The notes below the pieces were generated by a model that was not told the DNA's origin, made no database searches, and saw nothing but the letters and a program-made list of their open reading frames with translations. Of a stretch of DNA of 64,000 nucleotides, positions 16,423 to 24,602 are shown one piece after another. The first letter of the stretch is position 1; each line of letters starts with the position of its first letter. Location of the stretch: positions 1-64,000 of the forward strand of contig JAFQQJ010000033.1 of NCBI GenBank assembly GCA_017411325.1. Direction: 5' to 3'. The translations under genes were made by a program, and so were the position numbers. Origin of the DNA: Clostridia bacterium. GTDB taxonomy: Bacteria; Bacillota; Clostridia; CAKSNL01; HGM11501.

Positions 16423-17160
16423 ATGTCAGGCCATTCCAAATGGAATAACATTAAAAGAAAAAAAGAAAAGACCGACGGCGAAAGAGCGAAGATTTTTACA
16501 AAGCTCGGACGTGAAATTGCCGTAATCGTTAAGATGGGCGGTCCCGATCCCAATGCAAATGCAAGACTTAAGGATATTATTGCAAAGGCTAAGTCCAACA
16601 ATATGCCCAATGACAACATTCAGCGTTGTATAAAGAAGGCTGCAGGTGAGGGTGAAGCTGATAACTATGAGGATATCACATACGAAGGCTATGGCCCCAA
16701 TGGTATAGCGGTAATGGTAAAGGCACTTACCGATAACCGTAACCGTACAGCAGCCAATATGCGTCACTACTTCGATAAGTACGGAGGAAATCTGGGTACA
16801 AACGGTTGCGCTTCCATTATGTTTGAAAGAAAAGGTATAATCCTTGTTGAAAAGGAAAACGTGGCTGACGAGGATGAGCTTACAATGACAGCTCTTGAAG
16901 CAGGTGCTCTTGATATTACCGACAATGAAGAATGCTTTGAAATTATAACAGAGCCTGCCGACGTATGGAACGTATCCGAAGCACTTACAAGTGCAGGTGT
17001 TACCGTTGCAGATACTGAGGATACTTATGCACCCATCACAACCGTTGAGCTTACAGATCCCGACCAGATTAAGAATATGACAAAGCTGGTTGAGATGCTG
17101 GAGGATGATGACGACGTTCAGGACGTTTACCATAACTGGGACGAGCCCGACGAGGAATAA
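16423..17160 (+). CDS. YebC/PmpR family protein
   Basis: A 245-residue protein of the YebC/PmpR family, described as a DNA-binding regulator and more recently as a translation factor for proline-rich stalling. The N-terminus SGHSKWNNIKRKK and the KAKSNNMPNDNIQRCIKKA segment are the family signatures, and the acidic C-terminus is typical. Start chosen at ATG 16423 behind AAAGGAG; GTG at 16414 is in frame but lies within that site. It is monocistronic with its own promoter and terminator. Confidence 0.95.
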   Translation: MSGHSKWNNIKRKKEKTDGERAKIFTKLGREIAVIVKMGGPDPNANARLKDIIAKAKSNNMPNDNIQRCIKKAAGEGEADNYEDITYEGYGPNGIAVMVKALTDNRNRTAANMRHYFDKYGGNLGTNGCASIMFERKGIILVEKENVADEDELTMTALEAGALDITDNEECFEIITEPADVWNVSEALTSAGVTVADTEDTYAPITTVELTDPDQIKNMTKLVEMLEDDDDVQDVYHNWDEPDEE

Positions 17161-17164
17161 AAGA

Positions 17165-17197
17165 AAAAATCCCGAAGAGAAATTCTTCGGGATTTTT
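17165..17197 (+). terminator. Terminator of yebC
   Basis: A 14-bp stem (AAAAATCCCGAAGA/TCTTCGGGATTTTT) with a 5-base loop and T-run. It can also serve the convergent stalk-protein gene ending at 17212. Confidence 0.9.
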
Positions 17198-17211
17198 ATT
17201 GTATCTGATTT

Positions 17212-19098
17212 TTAATCTTCTGATTTGTATTCGATTCGGAAGGTTTTTATTATGGAGTCAAATTCTGATTCAATCTGCTTGGTTTTATAAATTTCATCAA
17301 CAGCGAACAAAATTGCATAAGAAATACCTTCTTTGTGAACAGCATATGCGGTTACGTATACAGTAGATTCTTCGCCTTTGCTTTTATATGAATAGGTGTA
17401 GTATTTGTTTCCGTTAAACTTTACACTTTTAACGTCGCTTATTATGGTGTTTTCCTTATCGTTTTTAAGTTCACGGACATTTTTTTTGATGTTGGCTTCC
17501 ATCTTGCTGTCGGAAAGTCTTTCTCCGCTTGCTCCGGTTATTACAATTAAAGCATTGCTGTAAGGATGCGTATATATCGCTCCGTTTGGAGTAGGTTCCG
17601 TTGAAGCTTGCCAGGTTGCAGGAATCTGCATCGACCAGTAGGAATTTTTTACGGGAAGGATTATTCCGGGATCATTCACATTTCGCATAATATGTCCTGT
17701 TTGTTCAGAGTCAAGTGCTTCGGCTTTAAGGGAAGAAAGGATTGCATCGACATCAAGCTTTGCCCCTTCTTCTATCTCAAATCCGATGTTATACACATAA
17801 TCTCCGAGGTCGAAGAAAATATCTTCAAAGGAAAAATCCTGTTTCTCTGTACCTTTTACTTCCTGAGTATATTTGTATACTGTCATTCCGTTTAATTCAA
17901 ATTCGGTTACATCGGAAATGGTTACAAATTCACTGTTATGATATTTTTTACGGGTTGCACTGTCAGACTCGGCTAAAAGCTTTGCATTTACCTTATCTGT
18001 CTTTGAATAAAATACAAGATGTGCATATGAAATGGGGATATCTTCTTTTTCCATGGCGGAAAACATAAGCTCATTTATTGCCATTTCTGTTACGGTATAA
18101 TTGGCAGGAAGGTTAAGGCTTAACTTAAGGTCTTCGTTTTCGTAAAAACGCATTCCGTCTTTGACTTCCGAAAGGTCATAAACTTCTTCAGAGATATTTT
18201 CGATACGGAAACTGTCAATAATTGAAAGAGTGCTGTCCCTTGTTGTCAAATCATCAGCCGATACTGCGGAAATAAGGCTGTAAACGTAGTCTTCGGTAAA
18301 AAATCTTCTTACATCAACAAAAACTTCTTTGTCCTTTGTCTGAATTATATAGTAAGAATTTCCCGATTCATCCTTTAACATATCGGCACGGATAAGGGCT
18401 CCTTCGCTTGCCAGTTCTGTTTTTGAATCTATAAAGTCTTTTTCCGGAGAAAAATCTTTCGGAAGAGTGAATATTGCAAGGGAGATTTCGGTGTTATCCG
18501 CTGTGAAAAGAATGTCTCTTCCGTCAAAGCTCTTATCAGCAAGAGTAAGGTTTTTGGGAGTATTCATTGTCCAGCCGTAATAGGAGTCTCCGATTTTTTC
18601 CTTCTGTGTAAGTGTGGATACGGTTGTACCGAAATCATCCGTGGATTTGGTTACGGTGATTGCACCTTCGTTATATCCGACTTCTGCCCCGAAGGTTTCG
18701 GAGATAAAGCGAAGGGGAACCATTGTAACGCCTGAAGCTGAAAGTGTGGGAGCTACGGGCAATTCCTCAGTATGGTCATTTACCTTTGCGGTTTTGTTAT
18801 CTATCTGAAGTATGATGGTAACATCAGGATAATTTAAGGTGATTGTCTTTGTTTCACCCTCCCATAAAACCTCTGCACCGAAGGCTTCGGTTATAACTCT
18901 TAAGGGAACAAGTGTTGTCCCTTCGCCTGCTATATAAGGTGTTTCAACAGTAACTTCCTTTCCGTTGATTAAAAGTGTGGAATCTCCGACCTTGAAGGAG
19001 ATTTCAATTTTTGATGTATCCTTTTCTTCTTCTGCAAAGGAAGAAATGAGAGAGAAGGTCATAACAAAACATAATAATAGTGCGAGAAGTTTTTTCAT
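17212..19098 (-). CDS. Secreted protein with copper-amine-oxidase-like stalk domain and repeated C-terminal modules
   Basis: A 628-residue protein. A signal peptide (1-22) is followed by a copper amine oxidase N1-like 'stalk' domain (about 30-150) with both typical half-repeats: TLVPLRVITEAFGAEV and TMVPLRFISETFGAEVGY. The rest (about 165-628) appears to be three alpha/beta modules of 130-160 residues, each containing a Y-x-W-x-M/S type strand and a final conserved turn (SIIDSFRIE, ILSSLKAEAL, SIIKTFRIEY). They resemble PsbP/DUF1795-like units, but I cannot assign the family firmly. The stalk domain is nearly identical to that of the gene at 21944-22819. Function unknown, envelope localisation likely. 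It lies 15 bases after the HtrA gene, probably one operon. Confidence 0.8.
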   Translation of the reverse strand: MKKLLALLLCFVMTFSLISSFAEEEKDTSKIEISFKVGDSTLLINGKEVTVETPYIAGEGTTLVPLRVITEAFGAEVLWEGETKTITLNYPDVTIILQIDNKTAKVNDHTEELPVAPTLSASGVTMVPLRFISETFGAEVGYNEGAITVTKSTDDFGTTVSTLTQKEKIGDSYYGWTMNTPKNLTLADKSFDGRDILFTADNTEISLAIFTLPKDFSPEKDFIDSKTELASEGALIRADMLKDESGNSYYIIQTKDKEVFVDVRRFFTEDYVYSLISAVSADDLTTRDSTLSIIDSFRIENISEEVYDLSEVKDGMRFYENEDLKLSLNLPANYTVTEMAINELMFSAMEKEDIPISYAHLVFYSKTDKVNAKLLAESDSATRKKYHNSEFVTISDVTEFELNGMTVYKYTQEVKGTEKQDFSFEDIFFDLGDYVYNIGFEIEEGAKLDVDAILSSLKAEALDSEQTGHIMRNVNDPGIILPVKNSYWSMQIPATWQASTEPTPNGAIYTHPYSNALIVITGASGERLSDSKMEANIKKNVRELKNDKENTIISDVKSVKFNGNKYYTYSYKSKGEESTVYVTAYAVHKEGISYAILFAVDEIYKTKQIESEFDSIIKTFRIEYKSED

Positions 19099-19113
19099 GG
19101 TGATTTTCCTTTC

Positions 19114-20214
19114 TTATTTTAATGTATACGGAACGGCTAAGTCTATTTTTTCACCGTTTCTTTTTATTGTTAAAAGAATGCTGCCGTCTTTCGCTGTATC
19201 GCGGAGTGCTGTGTTATAGTCAGTAATACTGTGAACCAAAACGCCGTTTACGGAAATCAATTCATCGCCCTTTACGACAGATGCGTTGGTTGATGAAACC
19301 ACTGTTATTCCTTTTGCCGTAGGAAGACCAACACTTGCTTCCCAGGAATTTTCAAAGGAAATTCCGATATCGGGGCGGAGCACCTTGCCGTTTTTCTCAA
19401 ACTGGGATAATACGAAGTTTATGGTATCAAGAGGAATAGAGAAAGCAAGTCCTTCTATTCCAAGACCTACAAATTTAGAAGAATTTATGCCGATAAGCTT
19501 GCCGTCAGTGGTTATCAGAGGACCGCCTGAGTTACCACCGTTGATTGCCGCATCTGTCTGAAGAAGAGGATAGTAAGAATCTGTGGCGGAAACATTTACC
19601 GCACTTACAATGCCCTTTGTAACCGTGTTTCTCATTGAAAGAGAAAGGGGAGTGCCTATGGCATAAACGGTTTTTCCGGGAATAACCGAGGAAGCATCTC
19701 CGAAAACGATGGGCTTTAAGCCAAGCTTATTTATCTTTACCACCGCAAGATCAGCCTCTGTATCTATGTACTGCACCTTGGCGGGAAAGTTACTTCCGTC
19801 GTGAAGGATTACCGTAAGATTTTCCATATCCTCTACAACGTGGGCATTGGTAAGAATTATACCTCCGGATTTTATCACCACGCCTGTTCCGTGAGCCATA
19901 AGCCCGAAGTGTTTTTTCGCATTTCCGGTAATTGCCACAACGCTTTTACTTGCTTCGCCTATGGCATCGGCTGCGGCTTTTTCACTATCAGCAGAATTTA
20001 CAATGGCACTTCTTGTTTCCCCGTCCCAGGCTACCTCTGCCCCCATAGTCTCCGATACGGCACGAAGCGGAACATAGGTTGTATTGTCAATTAAAAGTGC
20101 CGGAGTATCAAGCTTTTTTCCGTCAACAATTACTGAAACGGTATCGTTTGCAGAAGCGGTTGCAAACGATGCTATAAGCAATACAACGAGCAGGATATAA
20201 AATGACTTTTTCAT
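19114..20214 (-). CDS. Secreted HtrA/DegP-like serine protease with N-terminal stalk domain
   Basis: A 366-residue protein: signal peptide (1-22), a half stalk domain (about 26-74, TTYVPLRAVSETMGAEVAW), a trypsin-like protease domain (about 80-270) and a C-terminal PDZ-like region (about 275-366). The catalytic triad is intact: H125 (TNAHV), D155 (TEADLAVV) and S229 (GNSGGP). HtrA proteases degrade misfolded exported proteins. The usual Firmicutes HtrA has a transmembrane anchor; here a cleavable signal and stalk module take its place. It is transcribed with the stalk protein 17212-19098 from tandem promoters at 20244-20316. Confidence 0.93.
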   Translation of the reverse strand: MKKSFYILLVVLLIASFATASANDTVSVIVDGKKLDTPALLIDNTTYVPLRAVSETMGAEVAWDGETRSAIVNSADSEKAAADAIGEASKSVVAITGNAKKHFGLMAHGTGVVIKSGGIILTNAHVVEDMENLTVILHDGSNFPAKVQYIDTEADLAVVKINKLGLKPIVFGDASSVIPGKTVYAIGTPLSLSMRNTVTKGIVSAVNVSATDSYYPLLQTDAAINGGNSGGPLITTDGKLIGINSSKFVGLGIEGLAFSIPLDTINFVLSQFEKNGKVLRPDIGISFENSWEASVGLPTAKGITVVSSTNASVVKGDELISVNGVLVHSITDYNTALRDTAKDGSILLTIKRNGEKIDLAVPYTLK

Positions 20215-20243
20215 ATAAAACTCCTTAATATTATAATTGATTT

Positions 20244-20272
20244 ATTCTATCACACATCTCATATGACGTCAA
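20244..20272 (-). promoter_or_regulatory. Proximal promoter of the stalk-HtrA operon
   Basis: On the minus strand TTGACG (20267-20272) and TAGAAT (20244-20249), 17-base spacer. Confidence 0.65.
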
Positions 20273-20287
20273 TAAATATATGTTTAC

Positions 20288-20316
20288 ATACTAGCACAAT
20301 ATTAGAGGAAAGTCAA
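20288..20316 (-). promoter_or_regulatory. Distal promoter of the stalk-HtrA operon
   Basis: On the minus strand TTGACT (20311-20316) and TAGTAT (20288-20293), 17-base spacer, 44 bases upstream of the proximal promoter. Two promoters in tandem may give separate control of the protease. Confidence 0.65.
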
Positions 20317-20324
20317 GTGCTTGT

Positions 20325-20377
20325 GAATATAAAATGAATATAAATATAATATACATTAGTGGATATAAATATATTAT
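20325..20377 (+). repeat. AT-rich repeats upstream of the RHH gene
   Basis: Three similar units (GAATATAAAAT, GAATATAAATATAAT, GGATATAAATATATT) precede the RHH regulator. They could be its operator, since RHH proteins often bind tandem sites, but AT-richness alone could produce them. Confidence 0.4.
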
Positions 20378-20400
20378 AATTATATCAAGAGGTGATGTTA

Positions 20401-20583
20401 GTGTCTAAGGGTAGTATAAAGATAAATAAAAAGGGCGATGACGGATATAAAGTGATCTCTGTACGGATAAAGGAAGGAACACTTAAAAAGATAGATGATT
20501 TGTCTGCAGAAAGTAACCGTTCAAGAAATGAACTTATAAATATTTTGCTTGAAAATTCCGTGGATGATGTGGAAATAAATTGA
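20401..20583 (+). CDS. Ribbon-helix-helix (CopG/Arc-like) small DNA-binding protein
   Basis: A 60-residue protein. A basic N-terminus is followed by the beta-strand VISVRI, then LKKIDDLSAESNRSRNELIN with the NRSRNELI helix-turn typical of RHH repressors. I set the start at GTG 20401, five bases after AGGTGA; GTG 20392 and ATG 20395 are alternatives. No toxin partner is encoded beside it: an IS element follows immediately. Tandem AT-rich repeats upstream (20325-20377) may be its operator. Target genes unknown. Confidence 0.75.
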   Translation: MSKGSIKINKKGDDGYKVISVRIKEGTLKKIDDLSAESNRSRNELINILLENSVDDVEIN

Positions 20584-20597
20584 AAAATGCTTCAGGC
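20583..20597 (+). terminator. Left arm of a terminator split by the IS element
   Basis: AAAAATGCTTCAGGC immediately follows the RHH stop codon. It is the exact reverse complement of 21913-21927 on the other side of the IS. Together they would form a 15-bp A/T-flanked bidirectional terminator between the RHH gene and the convergent gene ending at 21944. Confidence 0.8.
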
Positions 20598-20647
20598 TTT
20601 TGATATGCACCCCAAAAGTTAGACACTTTTGGAGGTGCATATTTTTT

Positions 20648-21031
20648 ATGGGTAAAACAGGAAGAAAAAACAAAACATACTCGCCAGAATTCAAAATGTC
20701 TGTTATAATGGATATGCGAGAACACCACCTTGGGTATTGTGAAACCATACGAAAATATTGGAAGGACGAACCAGAAGTTAATCATCTTTCTAAAATCAGG
20801 TTGTGGGAACGCATATTTTTAGAAGAAGGAGCCGAAGGTCTAATGAAAGAAAGACGAGGCAGAGCTTGTAAAGCAAGTGGAACGAGAAAAGGTCGCCCAC
20901 CTAAATTTGATAAGAACGTTGAAGAAGATTTAATTGCAGAAAATCAGCGTCTTAGAATGGAGATAGAATATTTAAAAAAATTAGATGCCTTAGTTCAGGA
21001 GAGGATACAGCGAGAAAGCAGGAAAAAGTAG
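20648..21031 (+). CDS. IS3-family transposase OrfA
   Basis: A 127-residue helix-turn-helix subunit. The N-terminus GRKNKTYSPEFKMSVI is the typical start of IS3 OrfA, followed by an HTH, a basic region (GTRKGRPPK) and a C-terminal leucine-rich coiled coil (AENQRLRMEIEYLKKL). Start at ATG 20648, about ten bases after GGAGGTG. The last codons before the TAG are AGG AAA AAG, a G-AAA-AAG slippery site allowing -1 frameshifting into the OrfB frame. A second A-AAA-AAA heptamer occurs at 20974-20980. Confidence 0.9.
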   Translation: MGKTGRKNKTYSPEFKMSVIMDMREHHLGYCETIRKYWKDEPEVNHLSKIRLWERIFLEEGAEGLMKERRGRACKASGTRKGRPPKFDKNVEEDLIAENQRLRMEIEYLKKLDALVQERIQRESRKK

Positions 21032-21072
21032 TTGTTATTGCTGAACTAAGGCATAGATATCCACTAAATGAC

Positions 21073-21873
21073 TTGTTGAAATTATCAGGAGTTGCAAGAA
21101 GCACCTTTTATTATTATCTAAAATTAAAAGATACTGATAAGTACAAAGAAATTAAAGAAGTTATGCTTGACATATTCAATCAGAACAAAGGAAGATATGG
21201 ATACAGAAGAATTTTATCCGTGCTTAAACAAAAAGGATATATAATCAACCATAAAACTGTATTAAAATTGATGAACGAACTTAACATCAGAGGAAAACAA
21301 CGCAAAAATGGAAAATATCATTCATACAAAGGTGAAATTGGTAAAATTGCAGATAACCTGCTTCGAAGAGATTTCGCAGCATCAAAACCGTTTGAAAAAC
21401 TTACAACCGATGTAACTGAATTTAAAGTATGTGATGATAAGGTCTATTTGTCACCTGTTATGGATTTATACAATAGAGAAATTGTATCTTACTCTATTTC
21501 ATTAAGTCCAAATTTGTATCAAATCAGAGAAATGCTTGACGGTTTGTTCAAGAAACTTCCCGTTGATGCAAAACCATTATTTCATTCTGATCAAGGTTGG
21601 CAATATCAGCAAGCTGAATATCAACGGTTGCTGGCTGAACATAACATTACACAAAGTATGTCTCGTAAGGGAAATTGTATGGATAATGGCACTATGGAAA
21701 ACTTTTTTGGAAGATTAAAGGTCGAAATGTTTTATGGCGAAAAATTTGAAAGTGTTAACACTTTCATTGATGAATTAAAAAGATATATTGATTATTACAA
21801 CAACGAAAGAATTTCTATGAAATTAAAAGGAATGAGCCCGGTACAATACCGAACTCATTCACAAGCAAGTTAA
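21073..21873 (+). CDS. IS3-family transposase OrfB (DDE integrase domain)
   Basis: A 266-residue integrase-core protein as read from TTG 21073. The frame is open upstream to about 20956, and homologous sequence (KVVVIAELRHRYPL) precedes this start, so it is probably made as an OrfA-OrfB fusion by -1 frameshifting. The HTH_21-like region (GRYGYRRI, LMNELNIRGKQR) precedes an rve domain with the DDE triad visible: D in TTDVTEF, D in HSDQGWQYQ and E in GTMENFFGRLK. It ends in the usual YNNERISMKLKGMSPVQYR. It appears complete and potentially active. Confidence 0.92.
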   Translation: MLKLSGVARSTFYYYLKLKDTDKYKEIKEVMLDIFNQNKGRYGYRRILSVLKQKGYIINHKTVLKLMNELNIRGKQRKNGKYHSYKGEIGKIADNLLRRDFAASKPFEKLTTDVTEFKVCDDKVYLSPVMDLYNREIVSYSISLSPNLYQIREMLDGLFKKLPVDAKPLFHSDQGWQYQQAEYQRLLAEHNITQSMSRKGNCMDNGTMENFFGRLKVEMFYGEKFESVNTFIDELKRYIDYYNNERISMKLKGMSPVQYRTHSQAS

Positions 21874-21912
21874 TATTAAATTTTTGTCTAAACTTTGGGG
21901 TTCACTTCATTT

Positions 21913-21927
21913 GCCTGAAGCATTTTT
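21913..21927 (-). terminator. Right arm of the terminator split by the IS element
   Basis: GCCTGAAGCATTTTT, a perfect complement of 20583-20597. The 1299-base IS plus 16 flanking bases now occupies the loop. Confidence 0.8.
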
Positions 21928-21943
21928 TATTAACGGAATTATC

Positions 21944-22819
21944 CTATTTCATTTTATAAGAATGTATAACAGTTCTGCTTTCCTTCTCCGATTCTGGCGT
22001 GTGCTTGCTTTCGTTGTAAATGTATTCCATAGTAACTATACAATTCTTTTCGCAGAGGCAGTAAACTAAAGAGACATAGCCGTTTTCGTGCTTTACGGCA
22101 TAGATATAGCCGTTATAACCGTTGAGTTTGGTGTCAGTCATAGCTTTTACAACGGTAGCTCCTTCGGCAAGTTCCTTTTCATATATGCCTTTTACATAAT
22201 TTTTACGTTCAGAGGTAAGGGTAAAGTTATCATCCATTGTTGAAACTTTAATTTCGACATCAAGCTCCTTATTTACAAAATGAGCATTGCGGTCATCGCC
22301 TTCAGGATTCCATTTTGCAGAGGCCTTCATCAGCCAGTAATCGTTTTCTATAGTGATAGGTTCGTTAGGGTCAACCGGAGGATAGGTAACTGTTATATAG
22401 CCGTCTTTGTAGCCGACTTCTGCACCGAAGGTTTCGGATATAAAACGTAAGGGAACCATTGTTACGCCGGAGGCTGAAAGGGTGGGGGCAACCGGGAGAA
22501 GCATTTCCTGTCCGTTTACTTTTGCAGTGTTATTATCTATAACCAGAATTATGGTTTTACGGGGGAAATTAAGGGTTATTGTTTTGGTTTCACCATCCCA
22601 GGAGACAGCTGCGCCAAAGGCTTCTGTTATAACTCTTAAAGGAACCAATGTTGTGCCTTCGCCTGCAATATAAGGCGTTTCTACATTAACCTCCTTGCCG
22701 TTAATGAGCAGCGTTGAATCACCTATAGCAAAAGAAATTTCAACTCTGTCTGCTGCAAAGGAAGATATTAAAGAGAATACTAAAAGTGCTGTTAAAATTA
22801 AAGATGTAAGTTTTTGCAT
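21944..22819 (-). CDS. Secreted stalk-domain protein, shorter paralogue of the 17212 gene
   Basis: A 291-residue protein. Signal peptide (1-23), then a copper amine oxidase N1-like stalk domain (about 25-145) almost matching that of the 628-residue protein, and a single C-terminal alpha/beta module (about 155-291, from the NDYWLMKASAKW strand to the VIHSYKMK end) equivalent to one of that protein's three. I start at ATG 22819; a TTG 66 bases upstream overlaps the ABC transporter gene. Function unknown. Its 3' terminator is interrupted by the IS. It lies 16 bases downstream of the ABC pair, so it may be co-transcribed. Confidence 0.8.
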   Translation of the reverse strand: MQKLTSLILTALLVFSLISSFAADRVEISFAIGDSTLLINGKEVNVETPYIAGEGTTLVPLRVITEAFGAAVSWDGETKTITLNFPRKTIILVIDNNTAKVNGQEMLLPVAPTLSASGVTMVPLRFISETFGAEVGYKDGYITVTYPPVDPNEPITIENDYWLMKASAKWNPEGDDRNAHFVNKELDVEIKVSTMDDNFTLTSERKNYVKGIYEKELAEGATVVKAMTDTKLNGYNGYIYAVKHENGYVSLVYCLCEKNCIVTMEYIYNESKHTPESEKESRTVIHSYKMK

Positions 22820-22835
22820 TATAAACTGTCCTTTC

Positions 22836-24602
22836 TTATTCGTACTGTGAGTTATACATTGATGCGTAAATTCCGCCTTTTTCAAGAAGCTTTCTATGTG
22901 TGCCCTGCTCTTTTATTTCGCCGTCGTTTATAACAAGTATGACATCGGCGTTTTCGACCGTTGATAAGCGGTGAGCTATTACAAAGCAGGTCTTGCCCTT
23001 CATAAGGGTAGTCATTGCCGACTGGATTTCCTTTTCAGTGCGGGTGTCTACGTTGCTTGTGGCTTCGTCAAGTATAAGCATTTTGGAGTCTAAAAGCATT
23101 GCTCTTGCTATGGTAAGCAGCTGCTTTTGTCCCTGGGATATGTTTATTCCGTCCTCGGATAAATAGGTGTCATAGCCTTCGGGAAGAGCCATTATGTAGT
23201 TGTGGATTTTTGCGGCTTTTGCACATCTTACCACATCCTCGCGTGTGGCATTTTTGTTTCCGTAGGCAATGTTTTCGTAAATCGTTCCGCCAAAGAGCCA
23301 GGTGTCCTGAAGCACCATGGCGAAAGATGAGCGGAGAGAATCTCTCGTTATGTCAAGATAAGGCGTGCCGTCAAGTGTTATTTCTCCCGAGGCAGGATCG
23401 TAAAACCGCATTAAAAGATTTATTATCGTGGTTTTGCCGGCACCCGTCGGGCCTACAATTGCAATGAGTGAGCCTTTATCAGCCTTCAGGTTGACATTTT
23501 TTAGAACGGTTTTTATTCCGTCGTAGGAAAAGTCGATATTCCTTAATTCCACATTTCCGCGGACATTTTCCATAGCCTTTGCAGCAGGTAAATCGGCGGG
23601 TTCGCTTTCCTCATCAATAAGGCGGAAAACCCGCTCTGCTGCAGCTAATGAAGACTGAAGCTCACTTAAAATGTTGGCGATTTCGTTTATGGGGCCTGAA
23701 AACTTTCTTGAATACAAAACGAAGGTAGATAAATTACCCGGCGTAAGCTTGCCCTTTAAGAAAAGGATTGCACCGAACATACTTATAAGAGCTAAAGACA
23801 AGTTGTTTACAAAGTTTACGGAGGGGCCCATTGTGCTTCCGTGATACTCCGCTTCGTAGTGAGCGCTTACCGCATCGGTATTTTTGCCGTCAAAGCGGTC
23901 AATATAAACATCCTCCGAGTTATAGGTCTTGATGGATTTCTGTCCTGTTATAATCTCCTCGGCATAGCCGTTAAGCTCTCCGAGCTTTGCACTTCTCTTT
24001 TTGAAAAGGGGACGCACCTTTTTTGCCTTGTACCTTGTCATAAGAAGAGAAATGGGAATTGTCACGGCAAAAATCAGTACCAGCACAGGTGAAATTTTTA
24101 TCATCATAAAAAGTGAACCCAGGATAGTGATGGCACTTGTTGATATCTGCACGAAATCGTGGGAGAGAGAGGAGTTTATGGTGTCGATGTCATAGGACAT
24201 TCTGCTTACGATATCGCCGGTCTGATGACGGTCAAAAAAGCTTACCGGCATAGATAAAAGCTTATCAGATAAATCCTTTCGCATCTTGTATATGATTTTC
24301 TGGCTTAAATTAACCATCAAAACCGAAAGGGCATAGGACAAAAGTGCGGAAAGGGCGTACATTATAATCATCAGTGTACAATAGTAAAATACCCTGGGGA
24401 AATCCGCTTCGCCCTTTGAAAGGCCTATTGCATCAATGGCGTTACCCGAAAGGCGGGGGCCTATTAGAGAAAAGACATTGCTTGTTACGGTTAAAATGAT
24501 TGCAAAGAGCAGCATCAGCTTATGCTGCATAAGGTATTTTCCGAGCCTTAAGAGGGTTTTCTTTTTATCCTGAACTTTGTTTTCTTCGTTTCTCTTACTC
24601 AA
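22836..24602 (-). CDS. ABC exporter subunit with fused permease and ATPase (second of pair)
   Basis: A 588-residue half-transporter of the type I exporter (MDR/LmrCD) class. Six membrane helices occupy about residues 20-320. The ATPase domain has Walker A GPTGAGKTT, Q-loop LQDTWLF, signature ISQGQKQLL, Walker B MLILDEATSNVD and the H-loop AHRLST. It starts at a TTG behind GGGAGG and overlaps the upstream subunit by 8 bases. Its signature reads ISQGQ rather than LSGGQ, so one composite nucleotide site may be degenerate, as in heterodimeric BmrCD/LmrCD exporters. Substrate unknown. Confidence 0.9.
   Translation of the reverse strand: MSKRNEENKVQDKKKTLLRLGKYLMQHKLMLLFAIILTVTSNVFSLIGPRLSGNAIDAIGLSKGEADFPRVFYYCTLMIIMYALSALLSYALSVLMVNLSQKIIYKMRKDLSDKLLSMPVSFFDRHQTGDIVSRMSYDIDTINSSLSHDFVQISTSAITILGSLFMMIKISPVLVLIFAVTIPISLLMTRYKAKKVRPLFKKRSAKLGELNGYAEEIITGQKSIKTYNSEDVYIDRFDGKNTDAVSAHYEAEYHGSTMGPSVNFVNNLSLALISMFGAILFLKGKLTPGNLSTFVLYSRKFSGPINEIANILSELQSSLAAAERVFRLIDEESEPADLPAAKAMENVRGNVELRNIDFSYDGIKTVLKNVNLKADKGSLIAIVGPTGAGKTTIINLLMRFYDPASGEITLDGTPYLDITRDSLRSSFAMVLQDTWLFGGTIYENIAYGNKNATREDVVRCAKAAKIHNYIMALPEGYDTYLSEDGINISQGQKQLLTIARAMLLDSKMLILDEATSNVDTRTEKEIQSAMTTLMKGKTCFVIAHRLSTVENADVILVINDGEIKEQGTHRKLLEKGGIYASMYNSQYE

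Larger units (their letters stand above)
20606..21904 (+). mobile_element. IS3-family insertion sequence (IS150-like), about 1.3 kb
   Basis: The ends are imperfect terminal inverted repeats with TG...CA termini: the left end begins TGCACCCCAAAAGTTAGACA, and the right end read inward begins TGAACCCCAAAGTTTAGACA, 18 of 20 matching. Inside are OrfA (HTH) and OrfB (DDE integrase) in the -1 relationship usual for IS3. No convincing target duplication flanks it (left flank ends GATA, right flank begins CTTC). Codon use is more A-rich than the neighbours, consistent with transfer. The catalytic residues and frame look intact. Confidence 0.93.

Noticed and set aside
16426..17133. 235-codon antisense ORF within yebC
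   Set aside because: It covers the full antisense of a conserved gene with a promoter and terminator on the other strand.
20598..21912. Target-site duplication of the IS3-family element
   Set aside because: The bases beside the termini (GATA left, CTTC right) do not match, so no duplication is claimed.
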